From positions 7,787,001 to 7,851,000 of the forward strand of contig JAPFBL010000068.1 of NCBI GenBank assembly GCA_026182355.1: DNA of 64,000 bases. Reading direction: 5' to 3'. The translations under genes and the position numbers were made by a program. The notes under the pieces were generated by a model, which had not been told where the DNA came from, made no database searches, and was given only the letters and a program-made list of their open reading frames with translations. Below are positions 9,974-21,450 of the stretch, piece by piece. Source of the DNA: Hermatobates lingyangjiaoensis (lineage: Eukaryota > Arthropoda > Insecta > Hemiptera > Hermatobatidae). How positions within the stretch are numbered: position 1 is the first letter of the stretch; each line of letters starts with the position of its first letter.

Positions 9974-12900
9974 GTTAAAATTGTAGCTTGATCTTCTAAC
10001 ATTTCTATGTATTCATTGAATGTCATATTCTTCAATTATTTATACTCTTGATAGGTCAGGTTAAGTTCCAATGGCAATCCCATGAAAGAACACGTAGGTC
10101 TTTGAAATTTGATCTTTGTGATAACACACTATGAACATTCTACATTGGGGGCCCTAAAATTTTTCCTAACTCAACTGTTCCTAGAATAGGGATTTTGAAC
10201 GAGTATTTGACAAGAGTACATGTTCGGGACTGACTGCTTAACGTCCTCTCGGAGGGGCGACGTTACCCTGACTGGAGTACCCTGACCACTGATTTAAATA
10301 TGAATTTAATATAATTAGAATTTTTATTGGTTCAAACGAGTATGTTATTTTAAAATTATTTGTTTAATCCTGACCAAATATATTTCCGAATCTTATTTAC
10401 TCATTTGTTTTGAGATCATAAAAGTTTCGATTAATTTACGGAAACCAGTTTCTTATTCATATATTGGCGTTTACGATTCGTCAATATCAAATATATTACA
10501 AATTAGTTAGGAGTTACAAAATCTGCCCTTCACGTGAGTAAGGAAAATTCCAGTCTACATTCACAACTTGTGTGTATCTTCCAAGATTATCCTTTTGAAC
10601 AATTTGTGAAATATTGTGATATTTCACAATTCAGAAGATAATGAAAAAATCAATAACAGGATAATGAATGTAGACATTGAAAGTAATGAAAAGATTTAAG
10701 AGGGACTGAAGACAGAAAGAAGAGAAATTAAAAGGTAAGAATGAATGAACAGGAAAATACAAAAGTAGGATTTATGACAATGGTCCATGTAGAAGTTTGA
10801 TTTCTTCATGGTAGAGTGCTTCTGTCATATTAATATCATTTGTGTACATTCCAACAGATATGATTTACCGAACTACGCCCGTAATTAAATCAGTTATAGA
10901 AGACTGGTTGAAGGCTACATCAGATCTAGAAGTTGTTCAGATGTGCTAGAACAAATATTTGATTGTTTATTGATTTATAAGCCATATGGGCTTATTATTA
11001 TATTAATAAGGCATATTACCTAGCGTAAGATGTCAAAACCAATAGTCGCAGTAATTAAAATGAGGACGATATTCGTGTTGTACCTTTTTTAAACTCCTTA
11101 AACTTAAAATGAATTAATTTATTTATAGAATCCTGTTGAACTCCAAGAAAGTTGTATGACTATGACGGCCTGTTTGCTTGCTTGCGGTATAGACCCAACT
11201 AGATGCATATTATTTCAACAATCAAAGGTAATAAGTTCATTCTCACCATTGTCACCTACAAACTTAATTGTTTTTCGTTATTTCATTTTAATTCCTTTTT
11301 TTGGTGAAAAATAGTGATTTAGATCTAGAAGTTTCTATCTGATTATTTTAAATCAAACAAAGTAATACTTTAGTGTTTATTATTGTTTTAGTTGTGCAAA
11401 TGTTAGCGTCTAGTATCATCTTTACGGAAGATATATTTTTCTGAATTATGGAGAAGTGGTTGTCGTTTATAAAGACGCTAAATGGCGTTAAGTAAATAGA
11501 AAATGCAATTATTTAGGAAATGTTTCCTAAAATATAAAGTGACATGCATCAAAAGGCACTTGTTTCTATTTCATTAACTCAAACTTTAACGATTTCTACC
11601 TGATTATTTCATACATCTTTTAGCCATGAAATTTTAAAGCCTCTCTGCAATAAACTATTTTTGAAGGTTGCTGAGCATGCATTATTGGGATGGGTACTTG
11701 GTACATTGACTACTATGACTAGATTATACCATTTTCCTCAATATCGGGAAAAGACAGCTTCTATGAAGGATATACCTTTGGGGCTTTTCATATATCCCGT
11801 TCTTCAGTCAGCTGACATCATGTTATATAAGTGAGTTTTAATTATTTATTATTACTTTAATTATTTTTGGATTAGTAAAATATTATTTGGTGCTATTATA
11901 AATAACAATAGGATATGATAGTAACAATACCTTTCATCTTTGAACTTGTCGAATACCAACATACATATTTTGTGTATGTAACTGAGATAAACACATATGA
12001 AATTGAAGGAAAAACTCAAATCCTTGCATGAAAATATCTAAGTATAATGTGAGAGTCCAAAAAGGAGTGTTGGTTGAAAGGACAATTTTGTTAATTGTTG
12101 CACAGGAATTAACAAATTAGAAAATTAAAATCTAATCGAACACCTCTTAAGACCTGTTTACCCTTTCCTGGCAGCGGTTTTTTGACTGCCCTTTGTGTGA
12201 AATTTACTGGTTGGACTTTGAACATCGGTTAAGCCAATATTACCTTCTCCATTAAGGCCTCATGATCACTTAATCCTTATAGTTCACGTAAGATATCAGT
12301 GGAACACGACCATAAAACAGCTTCAACTCCTCTTCATGGAAAACTATTGATTCGCATACATTGGTATTGGCATAAATCTTTATTTATTCCTTTTATCTGG
12401 AGTTTTGTTATGATTGTCAATTTCGTTTTCAAAGTTATCTTCAACCTCCATTATCGGAGGAATGTCTCAGAAAGTTAGTGGTTTGATTTTGTACGCATTG
12501 GTTATGATTTTTTAAAATTAATCATCCATAAGTAATGTCATTATTGAAATATATTTTAAAATAATAAAATTATGACAAGATAACTTAATCAGTTATACTT
12601 TAAACCGTTAGGTAGCATTGCTTAGAGGACATTGCAAATTTTTATTGAAAAGCAAGCATTTAATTTAGGATCCTTTATGATTTTTCTATAAACCCATTCT
12701 GAAATGTAGATCAGGGTACCCGCGACATGGCGGCTGGCTAATAGCTGGGAGACAGTCGGTTGGGAATCGATATCGATATCTACTATTGATATTGGAGTCA
12801 GTCGATGTTATTTGCGAATGTCAATATTCCAGAGCAATCCTTCATTTTAATTGGTCAATTGTTCAAACTACCGGCAAAAACAGGAACTAAATACCTCTTC

Positions 12901-15900
12901 ATAACCTTCTTACACTCTCCATGTGGTTTAGTTTGTGCCTCTTTTTTTTCCCGTTGCTTCCAAATTAGCCAGCTTATTTCTTTTTTTTGGTATGGAACCT
13001 TTAGGTTTGTTTTTTTTTACACGATTGATGGATGCTAGTGCGGAACGTGTGATTGTTTAGTAGATGAGGGCTTCAGGCATCTCACAGTCAATCATTCCCT
13101 TCATTTTAAAAACCCTGAAAATGAAGTGCATACTAATGCAATTGAGGGAACATGGTCTGCCATAAAAAGGAGTCTGTCTAATCGGACCGTCAGAGATCAG
13201 TTTGACTCGTACCTCGCGGAGTACATGTGGAGACGAGTTCATTCAGATACTGACGATTTGATGAGAGCTTTTTTAGTGATTTGATGAGAGGTTAGTCATA
13301 ATATCCCTTTCTGGATTTTTTTTTTTATTTCCATTCAACAAATTCTATAATAGTATCTCGTATACACATTGTCTTTTACTATTTCATACTTCCCTTTCTA
13401 TTTTTTAACCTTTATATTATCTTATTCTTCATTTTTTAATATATCGCATTAAAAAAATTCATTTTAATTAATTTCAATCTATTTACGTTTATGACGTCAT
13501 ATACTTGTCAATTAGAACAATATATCGATACATAAACCCTCAATATGTCGGATTTATTTCAAGTCGCCATATTTACACCGGGTACCCTGATCTACATTTC
13601 TAGCCGAATTTTTTTTTTCAGAACTACTGATGTTCCGATTGGAGAAGACCAACAGCAGCATTTACATCTAACTCAACACCTGGTGCACACCTTCAATAAC
13701 AAATATGGTCCAACATTTCCTTTTCCTCAGTACTATACAAGTTAGTGCACTTATATACCTTACTTAAAACAGATATTCTCATACATTATCTTAATGTGAT
13801 AACTTTTTTCCTAGTAATGTACCGTTTTTTCTTTAAGAAAAAAAATATAAATGTTACCAATCCAACTAATTATACATATTTCAAAAGACTTCAAGTAACT
13901 AAAGTTACTTTGTTTTTTTATATTAAGAAAAAAGTAAAATCTTTGTTTTCAGATTTAAAGCGATATTATTGTGCAAATTATTATTATTTAAAGCAAATAA
14001 TATTTTTAATTAAAAAATGTTAATAACTGTAAAGAATTTTAGTAAGAAGAAATAAAGAGTTTCTTAAAAGTACAGTTTTATCAACATCAATACCGCATAC
14101 GGACGAGTGATATGTTAATGATATAATATTAATTTTAATGAAGTAAGAATTATAGCTAAAAATCAGGGGGTCAGGTTAGTGGTCAGTGGCTAACGTACTC
14201 TGAACTGATCCCCATCTGGTCCTCGATTTATTCAGACGGAAGGTGAATAAATCTGAGCACGTCGTCCCTCGGAGAAGTACCTTAAACCGTTGGTCCCGAT
14301 CCTGTACGATGGCAGGTACTCGTTAAAGATACCTACTCTACATAAACTTCAATTAGACAAAATTTAGGACTCCCACTGTAGAATCAATCTTCATTTTGTG
14401 GTATCACAAAGGGCCAATGCTCGGCCTACGTGTGTTCCCTTGTGGGACTACCATTTCAACCTAACCTAACCTAACCTAGCTAAAAGTCAAAAAATGAAGA
14501 AGACATGAGTTGGAAATACTGTTTATTAAAAAGGATCAGTGGTCCCTAACTATAGAACAAATATTGCTAATAAGAAGTATTTACTCAGGTGTGTTAAGTC
14601 AAATAGGTTTTAATGGTTAGTATTATTTTAATTTTACATTGTTTATTAAAAATTCGTTTCTTGATTGGTGTCAATGTTCAGTTTAGCTTGTTTGTAAGTA
14701 CTGGGCAGTTCTATTTAGCATTTCCATCCCTTTACCAGTCATTTGAAACCTGTAATGACTGATTTATGATACATTTTTATTATATCTGTACTTAGCCACA
14801 CCATTTAAAGTTATATTAACTTCAAGAGCATTTAATAAATTTCCTTCCCTTTATATCACAGTATGTGTAAACTCTCATATGAAGATGCTCCTAATTACTA
14901 TACAGTGAGAACATTTGACAATAGCATGTGATGAAAAAAAAAAGTCAAACCACATAAGATAACATTTTAAAAATGCTAATATATCTGAAAAACAGTTAAA
15001 TCCACATTTAGTTGTTTGTAGCATCTCATAAATAATCTTACATGTAACCCTGAGGCTATATATATCATGTATTAAATCAAAAATTTCGGCAACTTTTGAG
15101 ATTCAGAATCAAATCCCAATTTACCCAAAATGTCAACAATTCTTTACATAAACTCAAAAGATTTTAAAAATTTTATTGTATAATTCACTTTTTGTTTCTT
15201 AATTTCTTGCTCATTTAACCTAAAAAGTGTATATAGCATCAGAGTTGAGATCAAAGAGGATAATCCTTGTTATGTGAATTATATCTTAAGTTTTCCTTTA
15301 ATTTTGGTTTAAGCATTTTAATCTATATTGGTATAATTTTAGGTCCTAGTGGAGCAGGACGAATCAGAAGTCTGAGAGAACCAGATAAAAAAATGTCCAA
15401 ATCACATAGTAACCCAAAAAGTCGAATAGATCTTAATGATTCTCCGGATGACATTGTAAATAAAATAAAAAAATCAGTAACTGATAATATTTCAGAAGTG
15501 ACTTATGAACCAGAAAGAAGGCCGGGAGTTTCAAATTTAGTATTGCTACATGCATTGACTGCAAAAGTCCCTCCCCAAGATATTTGTAATGAATATTCAA
15601 ATATTGATACTGGAAGGTAAATACAACAACTGGTCTATGGATGTATTGTATATATAAATAATAATTTGGTTGTTTTACTAATTATGTGTCTAATAGTGAT
15701 TATTAATTAATTGTAGTAATCTATTAATTGAAATATTGTTAAATTACAATTAAAGAAACATTTATTGATATGTTTCAAAATTTCGAAATAAACACATGAT
15801 TAAACGATCAATAAATAAACACCACTCGCAATCTTAAACAGAAGTTAACTGACCTGATTGAAATGTACAAAAATATTCCGTTTAAAGACTGAAGAGATAT

Positions 15901-17983
15901 TGTTACATTTAAAACAGAGGCCTGTAACCTTTATGGCCCAAAAGAATCATTTTAGTCCCCTCTTTCTTTAAACAAAAATAATCTGGAGCTGCAAAATATA
16001 ACACAGATTATAAAATTTCAGATTATAAAATCTTATTTCAAATTTTACCATTACAACCACTGAATAGTTACAACCAGCAGAAGTGCTGTGCGCTTGCATA
16101 GGCCTGCTCTGGAATAAATTGAACAGTGGAATTCGAAAATTGTTTGAATCCTTACTATATTAAACAAATAGTTCATTGTTTGTTCATGTCCATCAATAAT
16201 TGAAATGAATACTAGCATGCATCAATATAAATATTAGATGCTCTTTAAAAAGAGTTGCATGAAATTAAAAACTTTTGTTACTATTCAATTCCGGTGTGCT
16301 CTCATCCTCTTTTGTTCTTAGCTGGTAATCAATTAAAGCATCTTAACAAAAAAAAAACGCTCCATTCTGAGTCAGAAATAAATTTGAAGTAATCTCAAGA
16401 TTGTTATTTATTTTAAATATTAGTTTTATTAAATGCTGTTATCATCTAATGCAGTAATGACTAACATTTTGAATTCGGCGTGTCAAAATTTTGAAAAAAG
16501 CGGAACATAATTTTCATGGCGTCACATGACAAGACATCACAAAAGTAAAGACTAAAAAAGAATTAGTCATATTTATAAATTTTGTACGTTAATTATTTGT
16601 TTAATGCTATTTAAAGTACAAAAACAAAAATTATGAAACCAATGATTTACATGTGGGGACTTGTCTTACATATTTCATTGATACTTAACATAAAAAATCA
16701 AATAATATATATTTAATTAGAAAGAAATGTATCACTGGAAAATAAATATAAATTTATACAATTATAAAATGAGTATATATGACAAATTAGTGCTTTTTCT
16801 GGTGCTGAAGTTTGCTAAATCTTTAATTTTGGGTTTATAATTGTACATTTCTAGGCCATGCATGAGTCACTGGCTTCATCTGTTGCCCGATTCCGTTTGT
16901 TTGTCTTAATATTATTTGATAAATATTTGAATTTCGAGTATGAATTTTTTTATCTTTGAAGATGCGTGTCACAAAAAATGAGCATGCGTGTCACCACTGA
17001 CACGCGTGTCACAGGTTTGCCATCACTGATCTAATGTAAGTTTCATTTCTGAAGTGCACTGCTGATCGAGCCATAAACAAGTTTCCCAAGTTGGGGAAGT
17101 TTTTTATCTCACTTCAATAGTACTGTTTAGTATGAGGGACCTGCTGACGAGCAACTTCTTCCAGATACATTGTCTTGAATTTAAATCCATAATCTTAACC
17201 CTTTTTGTTGGCTAATTCAATTTCCAGGTCGGACGTACTTACTTCCATGAATGTGGATGTGTTCAACAGGGATGGTTCAATATCCTTGGGTGTGAGAGGG
17301 AAGGTGAGAGGGTTTTTTTAGAACCCTCTGGATAATTGTCTTAAGCAATTTACTGTATAATAATTTCTTAATGGAATTAACCACAAATATGGGATTGCAC
17401 ACTTTGTTGAACTCTCTCAGGGAAGCGATATAAGAGAACATGACCCACTTTAGATCCCTGGCAAATAAGTCATATTGCGATCAAACGACAAAACATCTTC
17501 CGGAACCTGTACAAAGTGCTTCAATTTTCTTGGAAATTTTTATTCACAATATATGGGTGACTTGTCATACCTATAAGGAAGTTGACTTGCTCTTTTTACA
17601 CATATACATACTACAATGTTTATGCAAAAAGTTTTGCATGGATGTTCTTTCTAAAATAGATCTAATAAATTCAATTTTCGCAAAAAGTATAATTAAATGT
17701 TTTTTTCCTCCCATAGCTCATTACAACGGAATTGTGTCTATATGTTATTTTTTTTAGGTATAAAATGGTAGTTGCTGAAGCTTTAATCGAAAAATTTATT
17801 CCAATTAGAGAAAAAATGATTAATCTACAAAAATCACCTGAGTTTTTGATATCAGTTCTTGAAGAAGGAGCAAAAAAAGCTAGCGAAATAGCCCAATCAA
17901 CCTGGCAAGAAGTTTGTAACAAAATTGGAATTGAATTAAATCATAAAGCCTTAGCGAATAGGAAAAAATTCCGTAATATATAA
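9724..17983 (+). CDS. WARS2: Mitochondrial tryptophanyl-tRNA synthetase, six exons
   Basis: Class I aminoacyl-tRNA synthetase that charges mitochondrial tRNA-Trp. Exons 9724-9973, 11129-11227, 11667-11830, 13622-13740, 15343-15616 and 17758-17983 join in frame apart from the 5' end. Seen: [20 protein letters not shown] with the HIGH-type HLGN motif; [52 protein letters not shown] with the KMSKS loop; a C-terminus [14 protein letters not shown]. This order matches human WARS2. The catalytic part plus about 29 presequence residues gives about 345-350 residues, near the human 360. Oddity: the presequence frame starting at 9724 is one base out of register with the synthetase frame, and the shift falls at a run of seven T (9802-9808). 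Introns hold a Merlin-like transposon, a SINE and a hAT element. Confidence 0.9.
9974..11128. other. WARS2 intron 1
   Basis: AT-rich intron. Apart from a decayed minus-strand SINE at 10092-10290, nothing is recognised. Confidence 0.6.
10092..10290 (-). repeat. Decayed tRNA-SINE fragment, minus strand
   Basis: Read on the minus strand it contains GAGAGGACGTTAAGC, a GTCAGTCCCGAACATGTAC-type block, an ACTCGTTC block and CCAATGTAGAATG. These occur in the same order in the well-preserved SINE at 41997-42335. The tRNA head and CCTAA tail are not preserved. Confidence 0.55.
11129..11227 (+). CDS. WARS2: WARS2 exon 2
   Basis: 99 nt, phase 0 to 0, acceptor TTTATAG and donor GTAATA. It encodes [20 protein letters not shown], matching the [17 protein letters not shown] block of human WARS2. 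Confidence 0.9.
11667..11830 (+). CDS. WARS2: WARS2 exon 3
   Basis: 164 nt, phase 0 in and phase 2 out, acceptor TTGAAG and donor GTGAGT. It encodes [19 protein letters not shown] and [20 protein letters not shown], the tryptophan-binding side of the Rossmann fold. Confidence 0.9.
12701..13600 (+). mobile_element. Merlin-like (IS1595/ISXO2 relative) DNA transposon remnant
   Basis: Exact 22-bp terminal inverted repeats, beginning GAAATGTAGATCAGGGTACC, lie at 12701-12722 and 13579-13600 and bound 900 bp. Inside, about 13070-13275 on the plus strand, decayed coding reads [20 protein letters not shown], then [16 protein letters not shown] and [14 protein letters not shown]. That is the C-terminal pattern of ISXO2/IS1595-type DDE transposases (NHS...VHTN.IEGTWS.IK...EF.WRR), to which eukaryotic Merlin elements belong. 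The rest of the transposase is missing. No clear 8-9 bp target duplication is visible. It lies in WARS2 intron 3, ending 21 bp before exon 4. Confidence 0.75.
13622..13740 (+). CDS. WARS2: WARS2 exon 4
   Basis: 119 nt, phase 2 in and phase 1 out, acceptor T(10)CAG and donor GTTAGT. It encodes [20 protein letters not shown] and [15 protein letters not shown], matching human THVPVGEDQVQHMEL. Its acceptor lies 21 bp from the right end of a Merlin-like transposon. Confidence 0.9.
14166..14476 (+). repeat. tRNA-derived SINE with target-site duplication and CCTAA tail
   Basis: It starts GGGTCAGGTTAGTGGTCAG (decayed A box) and ends in about three and a half CCTAA units. Flanking direct repeats TAGCTAAAAATCA (14153-14165) and TAGCTAAAAGTCA (14477-14489) differ at one base and mark the insertion. 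The body matches the copy at 41997-42335 along its length. The B box is largely deleted. It lies in WARS2 intron 4. Confidence 0.85.
14490..15342. other. WARS2 intron 4, 3' part
   Basis: AT-rich sequence between the SINE and exon 5 with nothing recognisable except the exon 5 acceptor TAATTTTAG. Confidence 0.6.
15343..15616 (+). CDS. WARS2: WARS2 exon 5 (KMSKS loop)
   Basis: 274 nt, phase 1 in and phase 2 out. It encodes [20 protein letters not shown] with the ATP-binding KMSKS signature, then [20 protein letters not shown] and [17 protein letters not shown], all in the human WARS2 order. Confidence 0.95.
16452..17028. mobile_element. Non-autonomous hAT-like element, 577 bp
   Basis: Ends CAGTAATGACTAAC and, read inward from the right, CAGTGATGGCAAAC are imperfect terminal inverted repeats of the hAT type. 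Flanking 8-bp direct repeats ATCTAATG at 16444-16451 and 17029-17036 are exact. The interior is AT-rich, with CATGCGTGTCAC/GACACGCGTGTC repeats near the right end. No transposase is recognised. It lies in WARS2 intron 5. Confidence 0.85.
17758..17983 (+). CDS. WARS2: WARS2 exon 6 and stop
   Basis: 226 nt, phase 2 in, acceptor TTTTTTTAG. It encodes [20 protein letters not shown], a [20 protein letters not shown] helix and ends KKFRNI before TAA at 17981-17983. It matches the helical C-terminus of human WARS2. No close AATAAA is seen downstream. Confidence 0.9.
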
Positions 17984-18360
17984 ATATGTTTATAATTTTA
18001 GAATATAGTAATTCATTATTTTATCTGATTATTATTTTTGACCCTTGAAATCTGACATCGAGATTTTGATGAATGTTCATTGTACACTTTCTTTATGATT
18101 TCTGCCTGTGATTGGGTGGATGGGTGGATATCTGAAATTTTGTAAACGCTCTTCAGGTTCAAAATTTTGGTAAATATTTAGTTATTGGTATGAAAAAAAC
18201 TATATAGCCTTTGGGGAACATTGAAGTACGGGAGAGATGTTTTTTTATGAAATGGTACTAATTTTTACAAATTGACCAAACTTCGAGAAATAAAAAGACA
18301 AATCATTTTATATATATATATTTGTGTATGATGGCAACAAATCTTCACGTAAACATGCTT

Positions 18361-18702
18361 CATTAAAGTACACAGCAGCCTCTGCGTTAACAACTTTTAA
18401 GCTGGTCTACTCCAATTTACGAAAAACCTTGCGATGGGCTGGTGTTAAAAGCCATATCAATTGCCCAAGAGACATCTTAATTTTAATTGTTGTTGTTTTT
18501 TGATTTGTATTTTGTGTCGTATTAAAAAGTTTTGCCTTTTGTCTGGAAGTTGTGATTTTCTTTTTACATCTGCTCATGCCAAATTAAGATGTCTCTTGGG
18601 CAATTGATGTGTCTTTTAACACCATCCCACCGCAGATTGTTCGTAAATTGGAGCAGACCAGCTTAAAAGTCGTTAACGCAGAGGCTGCTGTGAACTTTAA
18701 TG
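18361..18702. repeat. Inverted pair of PLE N-terminal coding fragments
   Basis: Arms 18361-18483 and 18581-18702 are inverted copies of about 122 bp around a 97-bp loop. The right arm (plus) reads LEQTSLKVVNAEAAVNFN just before a (TA)n tract. The left arm, read on the minus strand, continues into [11 protein letters not shown]. The same phrase recurs at 32690-32790 ([20 protein letters not shown]), so both arms derive from a PLE leader region. (TA)n tracts flank both sides. Confidence 0.7.
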
Positions 18703-18727
18703 ATATATATATATCACTTAATTAAAC

Positions 18728-18915
18728 GAAACACGATCCAAACTGGACACAATACGAGTTCAAAATTTCAAGAAGAGTAACACACAGAGTAAGGAAACAC
18801 ACTTAAAGACTCAAATTTTCGGGTAATCCGTCTTCAGGAGAAAAGAGAAAGGGAGACCAAGCACGTTGTAGACGCAACGGCAAGTAACGGGTTACTTGTA
18901 TGTTTCAGGTATGTA
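18728..18915 (-). repeat. PLE terminus, family A
   Basis: On the minus strand CTGAAGACGGATTACCCG followed by AAAA occupies 18816-18837, a hammerhead-like core. The surrounding sequence matches the copies at 19621-19758, 19784-20036 and 43921-44208. Confidence 0.7.
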
Positions 18916-19118
18916 GTGGGTCATTCCCTGCAGTGCCTCGCACTAAGTATTGGCGCTGGCAAATAACCTTAGAACTCTGCGAAAAATCAAACTTTCAGTA
19001 TTTATATCTGGGACTTTTTCTAGGATATACAATGCTTCTATTATTCGAAATCTTCTTACGAATATATATGTACTATTTATAGTACTATAAATAGAATATA
19101 TAGACTATTTATCTATCA

Positions 19119-19377
19119 CTATTTTAAAAGTCTCAGCTTTTAGAAAATCATTGCCTGAGTTAACAAAAGTAGTAAACGAAGGCAGTGAGGACACTGCTAA
19201 ATCTTTTGAAAGATGCAAAACGGTTTTAGATACACTGATTGAGTAATATAATGATAGATTCAAGGATTTTACAATATAACTATTATATGAAAATTTGCTT
19301 ATTCATTCGTGGTGGCCTTTTGGGGAAGTGGGCGGTGCCAAAATGGCCATTATTCCAAGAAAGGTTCCCCACCCCTG
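19119..19377 (+). pseudogene. hAT transposase relic with right terminal repeat
   Basis: About 19121-19274 reads KVSAFRKSLPELTKVVNEGS, then EDTAKSFERCKTVLDTLIE, a stop, and YNDRFKDFT. This is reminiscent of hAT-derived transposases of the GTF2IRD2/ZBED class. The segment ends at 19377 with, read inward, CAGGGGTGGGGAACCTTTC, a typical hAT end. No left end or target duplication was found. Confidence 0.45.
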
Positions 19378-19399
19378 GTATAAACTATATTCACAAAGA

Positions 19400-19612
19400 G
19401 AACAACACATAAATGACAGAGAAACTCACTAGTATATTTCGATTACCTCGTCATCAGGTAGTGAATCACTCCGAAGATCGGTAACAACATATATATATAT
19501 AAGATTTCATATAAACACTTGAAATAACAATCAATGTTCAAACCACAATATGAAATGGGGAAAAAAAGACTAAGATCTTTCAACCGTAACAAGCGGTCTT
19601 CTTGAGACTTAT
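19400..19612 (-). repeat. Two abutting PLE termini
   Basis: On the minus strand, CTGATGACGAGGTAATCG followed by AAA at 19437-19457 is a hammerhead-like core, followed inward by a (TA)n tract. A family B end occupies about 19501-19607 (CTTTCAACCGTAACAAGCGG), again bounded by (TA)n. Confidence 0.65.
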
Positions 19613-19620
19613 ATATATAT

Positions 19621-19756
19621 ATATTATATATATACGAGTTCGAGATTAACAAAGAGCAACACACAAAGTAGGGAAACACACTTACAGACTCAAATTTTCG
19701 GGTAATCCGTCTTCAGGAGAAAAGAGAATGGGAGACCAAGCACGTTGTAGGCTTGG

Positions 19757-19787
<31 letters not shown>

Positions 19788-20060
19788 GAGTTCGAGATTA
19801 ACAAAGAGCAACACACAAAGTAGGGAAACACACTTACAGACTCAAATTTTCGGGTAATCCGTCTTCAGGAGAAAAGAGAATGGGAGAATGCAAGTAACCC
19901 CGGTTACTTGCCGTTGCGCCTACAACGTGCTTGGTCTCCCCTTCTCTTTTCTCCTGAAGACGGATTACCCGAAAATTTGAGTCTGTAAGTGTGTTTCCCT
20001 ACTTTGTGTGTTGCTCTTTGTTAATCTCGAACTCGTATTGTGTCCAGTTTGGATCGTATT
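19621..20060. repeat. Family A PLE termini: one single copy and one hairpin
   Basis: A single minus-orientation copy covers 19633-19756 (core 19695-19716). After a (TA)n tract, 19784-19888 (core 19847-19868) faces an inverted copy at about 19910-20036 (core on the plus strand at 19954-19974). The shared core is CTGAAGA-CGG...CCG-AAAA. No protein-coding body remains between the arms. Confidence 0.75.
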
Positions 20061-20089
20061 TCGTTTTATCAGTGAATATATATATATAT

Positions 20090-20330
20090 ATAAATTAAAA
20101 TAAGCAGTTACACATAAACTGAAACACAACAGAGACTCACTTTTCAATGTTTCGACCGTAATGGCGGTCGTCCTCAGGAGAAGAAGTGAATTGACGGAGG
20201 GAAGACAGTCAACATATATATAACAAAGAGAGAGAGATGAGTAGTAACAATGAAAAGCATGTATAAGAAACGTAGAATAAGCTTTCTGGTAAAATTCTTT
20301 CATCAGAGCCATAGAATGAAAAAAGAGAGT
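20090..20330 (-). repeat. PLE terminus, family C
   Basis: On the minus strand, CTGAGGA followed by a CGACCG...CGGTCG stem and AAA occupies 20150-20177. It adjoins a (TA)n tract at 20075-20092 on one side and a GA-rich tail near 20228 on the other. This is the strongest stem among the hammerhead-like cores here (six perfect pairs). Confidence 0.6.
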
Positions 20331-21336
20331 ATGTGACGAACTGTTAGAGTAATAACAGCAATAAAGTTAGTGGTTGTATGAAGTGATTTGGAGAGGAGCT
20401 GTGGCGTTGTAAACACTCATATCTATGTGATCCAGGTCTGGAAAAAAGCCAGACATAGATATTTATGTGCACTTTTAAATTAAAACAAAGAAAAAAATCA
20501 CCAATAGGTTTCCTCATAACTAAAATCATTGAGAAACTACAATTGAACTTACACACCAATTACACTTGCATTACTCTTACCACTCATTGAACGACATTGA
20601 AAGTGAAATTAACTGATTGAGTCGTTGTAAAATAACATTTATTTGAAGTTGACATAACTAGCAATCAGTTCGTTGATTAGTTTCCCCCCAAGATCAGGTA
20701 TGCTTTAATAATTTCATTTTCTTTGAATAGGTTGTTAATTTTTTACAGACAATGACATCTTTGATGAAATACTTAATGGCAAGAATATCTTATTTTTTTT
20801 TTATAAAAATAAATCATTAAAGTTCATCATAAGAAGGATCAACATACTTAATATGTTATTGATTCAGAACCTTTTCTTATTAGTGGTTTTTGTAATGATG
20901 TATCGTGAACTTTGTGGAACAGAAGTTTTTCTTTTTTCAAGAAATTACACTCAAGAATTTCATTTTAATGAATAAAACAGAAAGCTGGAGAAAAAAGAAG
21001 AAACTTTAATTCATAACAGATATAATATACTAATTAAGTAAAGAGAAAATAATTATTTGTCACAGGAACTTACAAGAATTTTTATTCAATTTCACATTGA
21101 TTATAGGAAAGGTCATTATTTAATGGCAATAATTAACAATTTCATGCAAATTATAATTTTTTTTTGTTACTTAATTTTTGGTTTTATAATTGTTAATTTT
21201 TTACATTACAGTGTAACCATAACAGTTCCCAAGATTTGGAAGCAATGTGTAACAGTTCTAGAAGGTTAGGTGTAAGGTTTATAATCTGAATTATACTATG
21301 CCGTAAAGAAAAAGTTCATTAATTAAATTAATCATC

Positions 21337-21450
21337 ATGGATAGATCGAGTACGTTTAATCCGGATATGAAAGTTGAAATGAAAGCATTGTCCTTATCAG
21401 AGACATCAAGAAATAAAGTTAGAGAAACAATTGAATATCTTCGAGGAATT
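21337..21450 (+). CDS. DHX57: DHX57 exon 1 and start
   Basis: ATG in context CATCATGG. 114 nt, phase 0 out, donor GTAAGA. It reads [20 protein letters not shown], then [14 protein letters not shown], matching the TLHMTSENQEKVKALL segment that follows the glycine-rich tail in vertebrates. That tail is absent. Confidence 0.8.

Larger units (their letters stand above)
17984..21336. other. WARS2-DHX57 intergenic spacer packed with PLE termini
   Basis: No conserved gene was found. From left to right it holds a coding-derived PLE hairpin (18361-18702), family A termini, a hAT relic (about 19119-19377), further PLE termini of families B, A and C to about 20230, then about 1.1 kb of AT-rich sequence leading to the DHX57 start. 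Confidence 0.7.
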
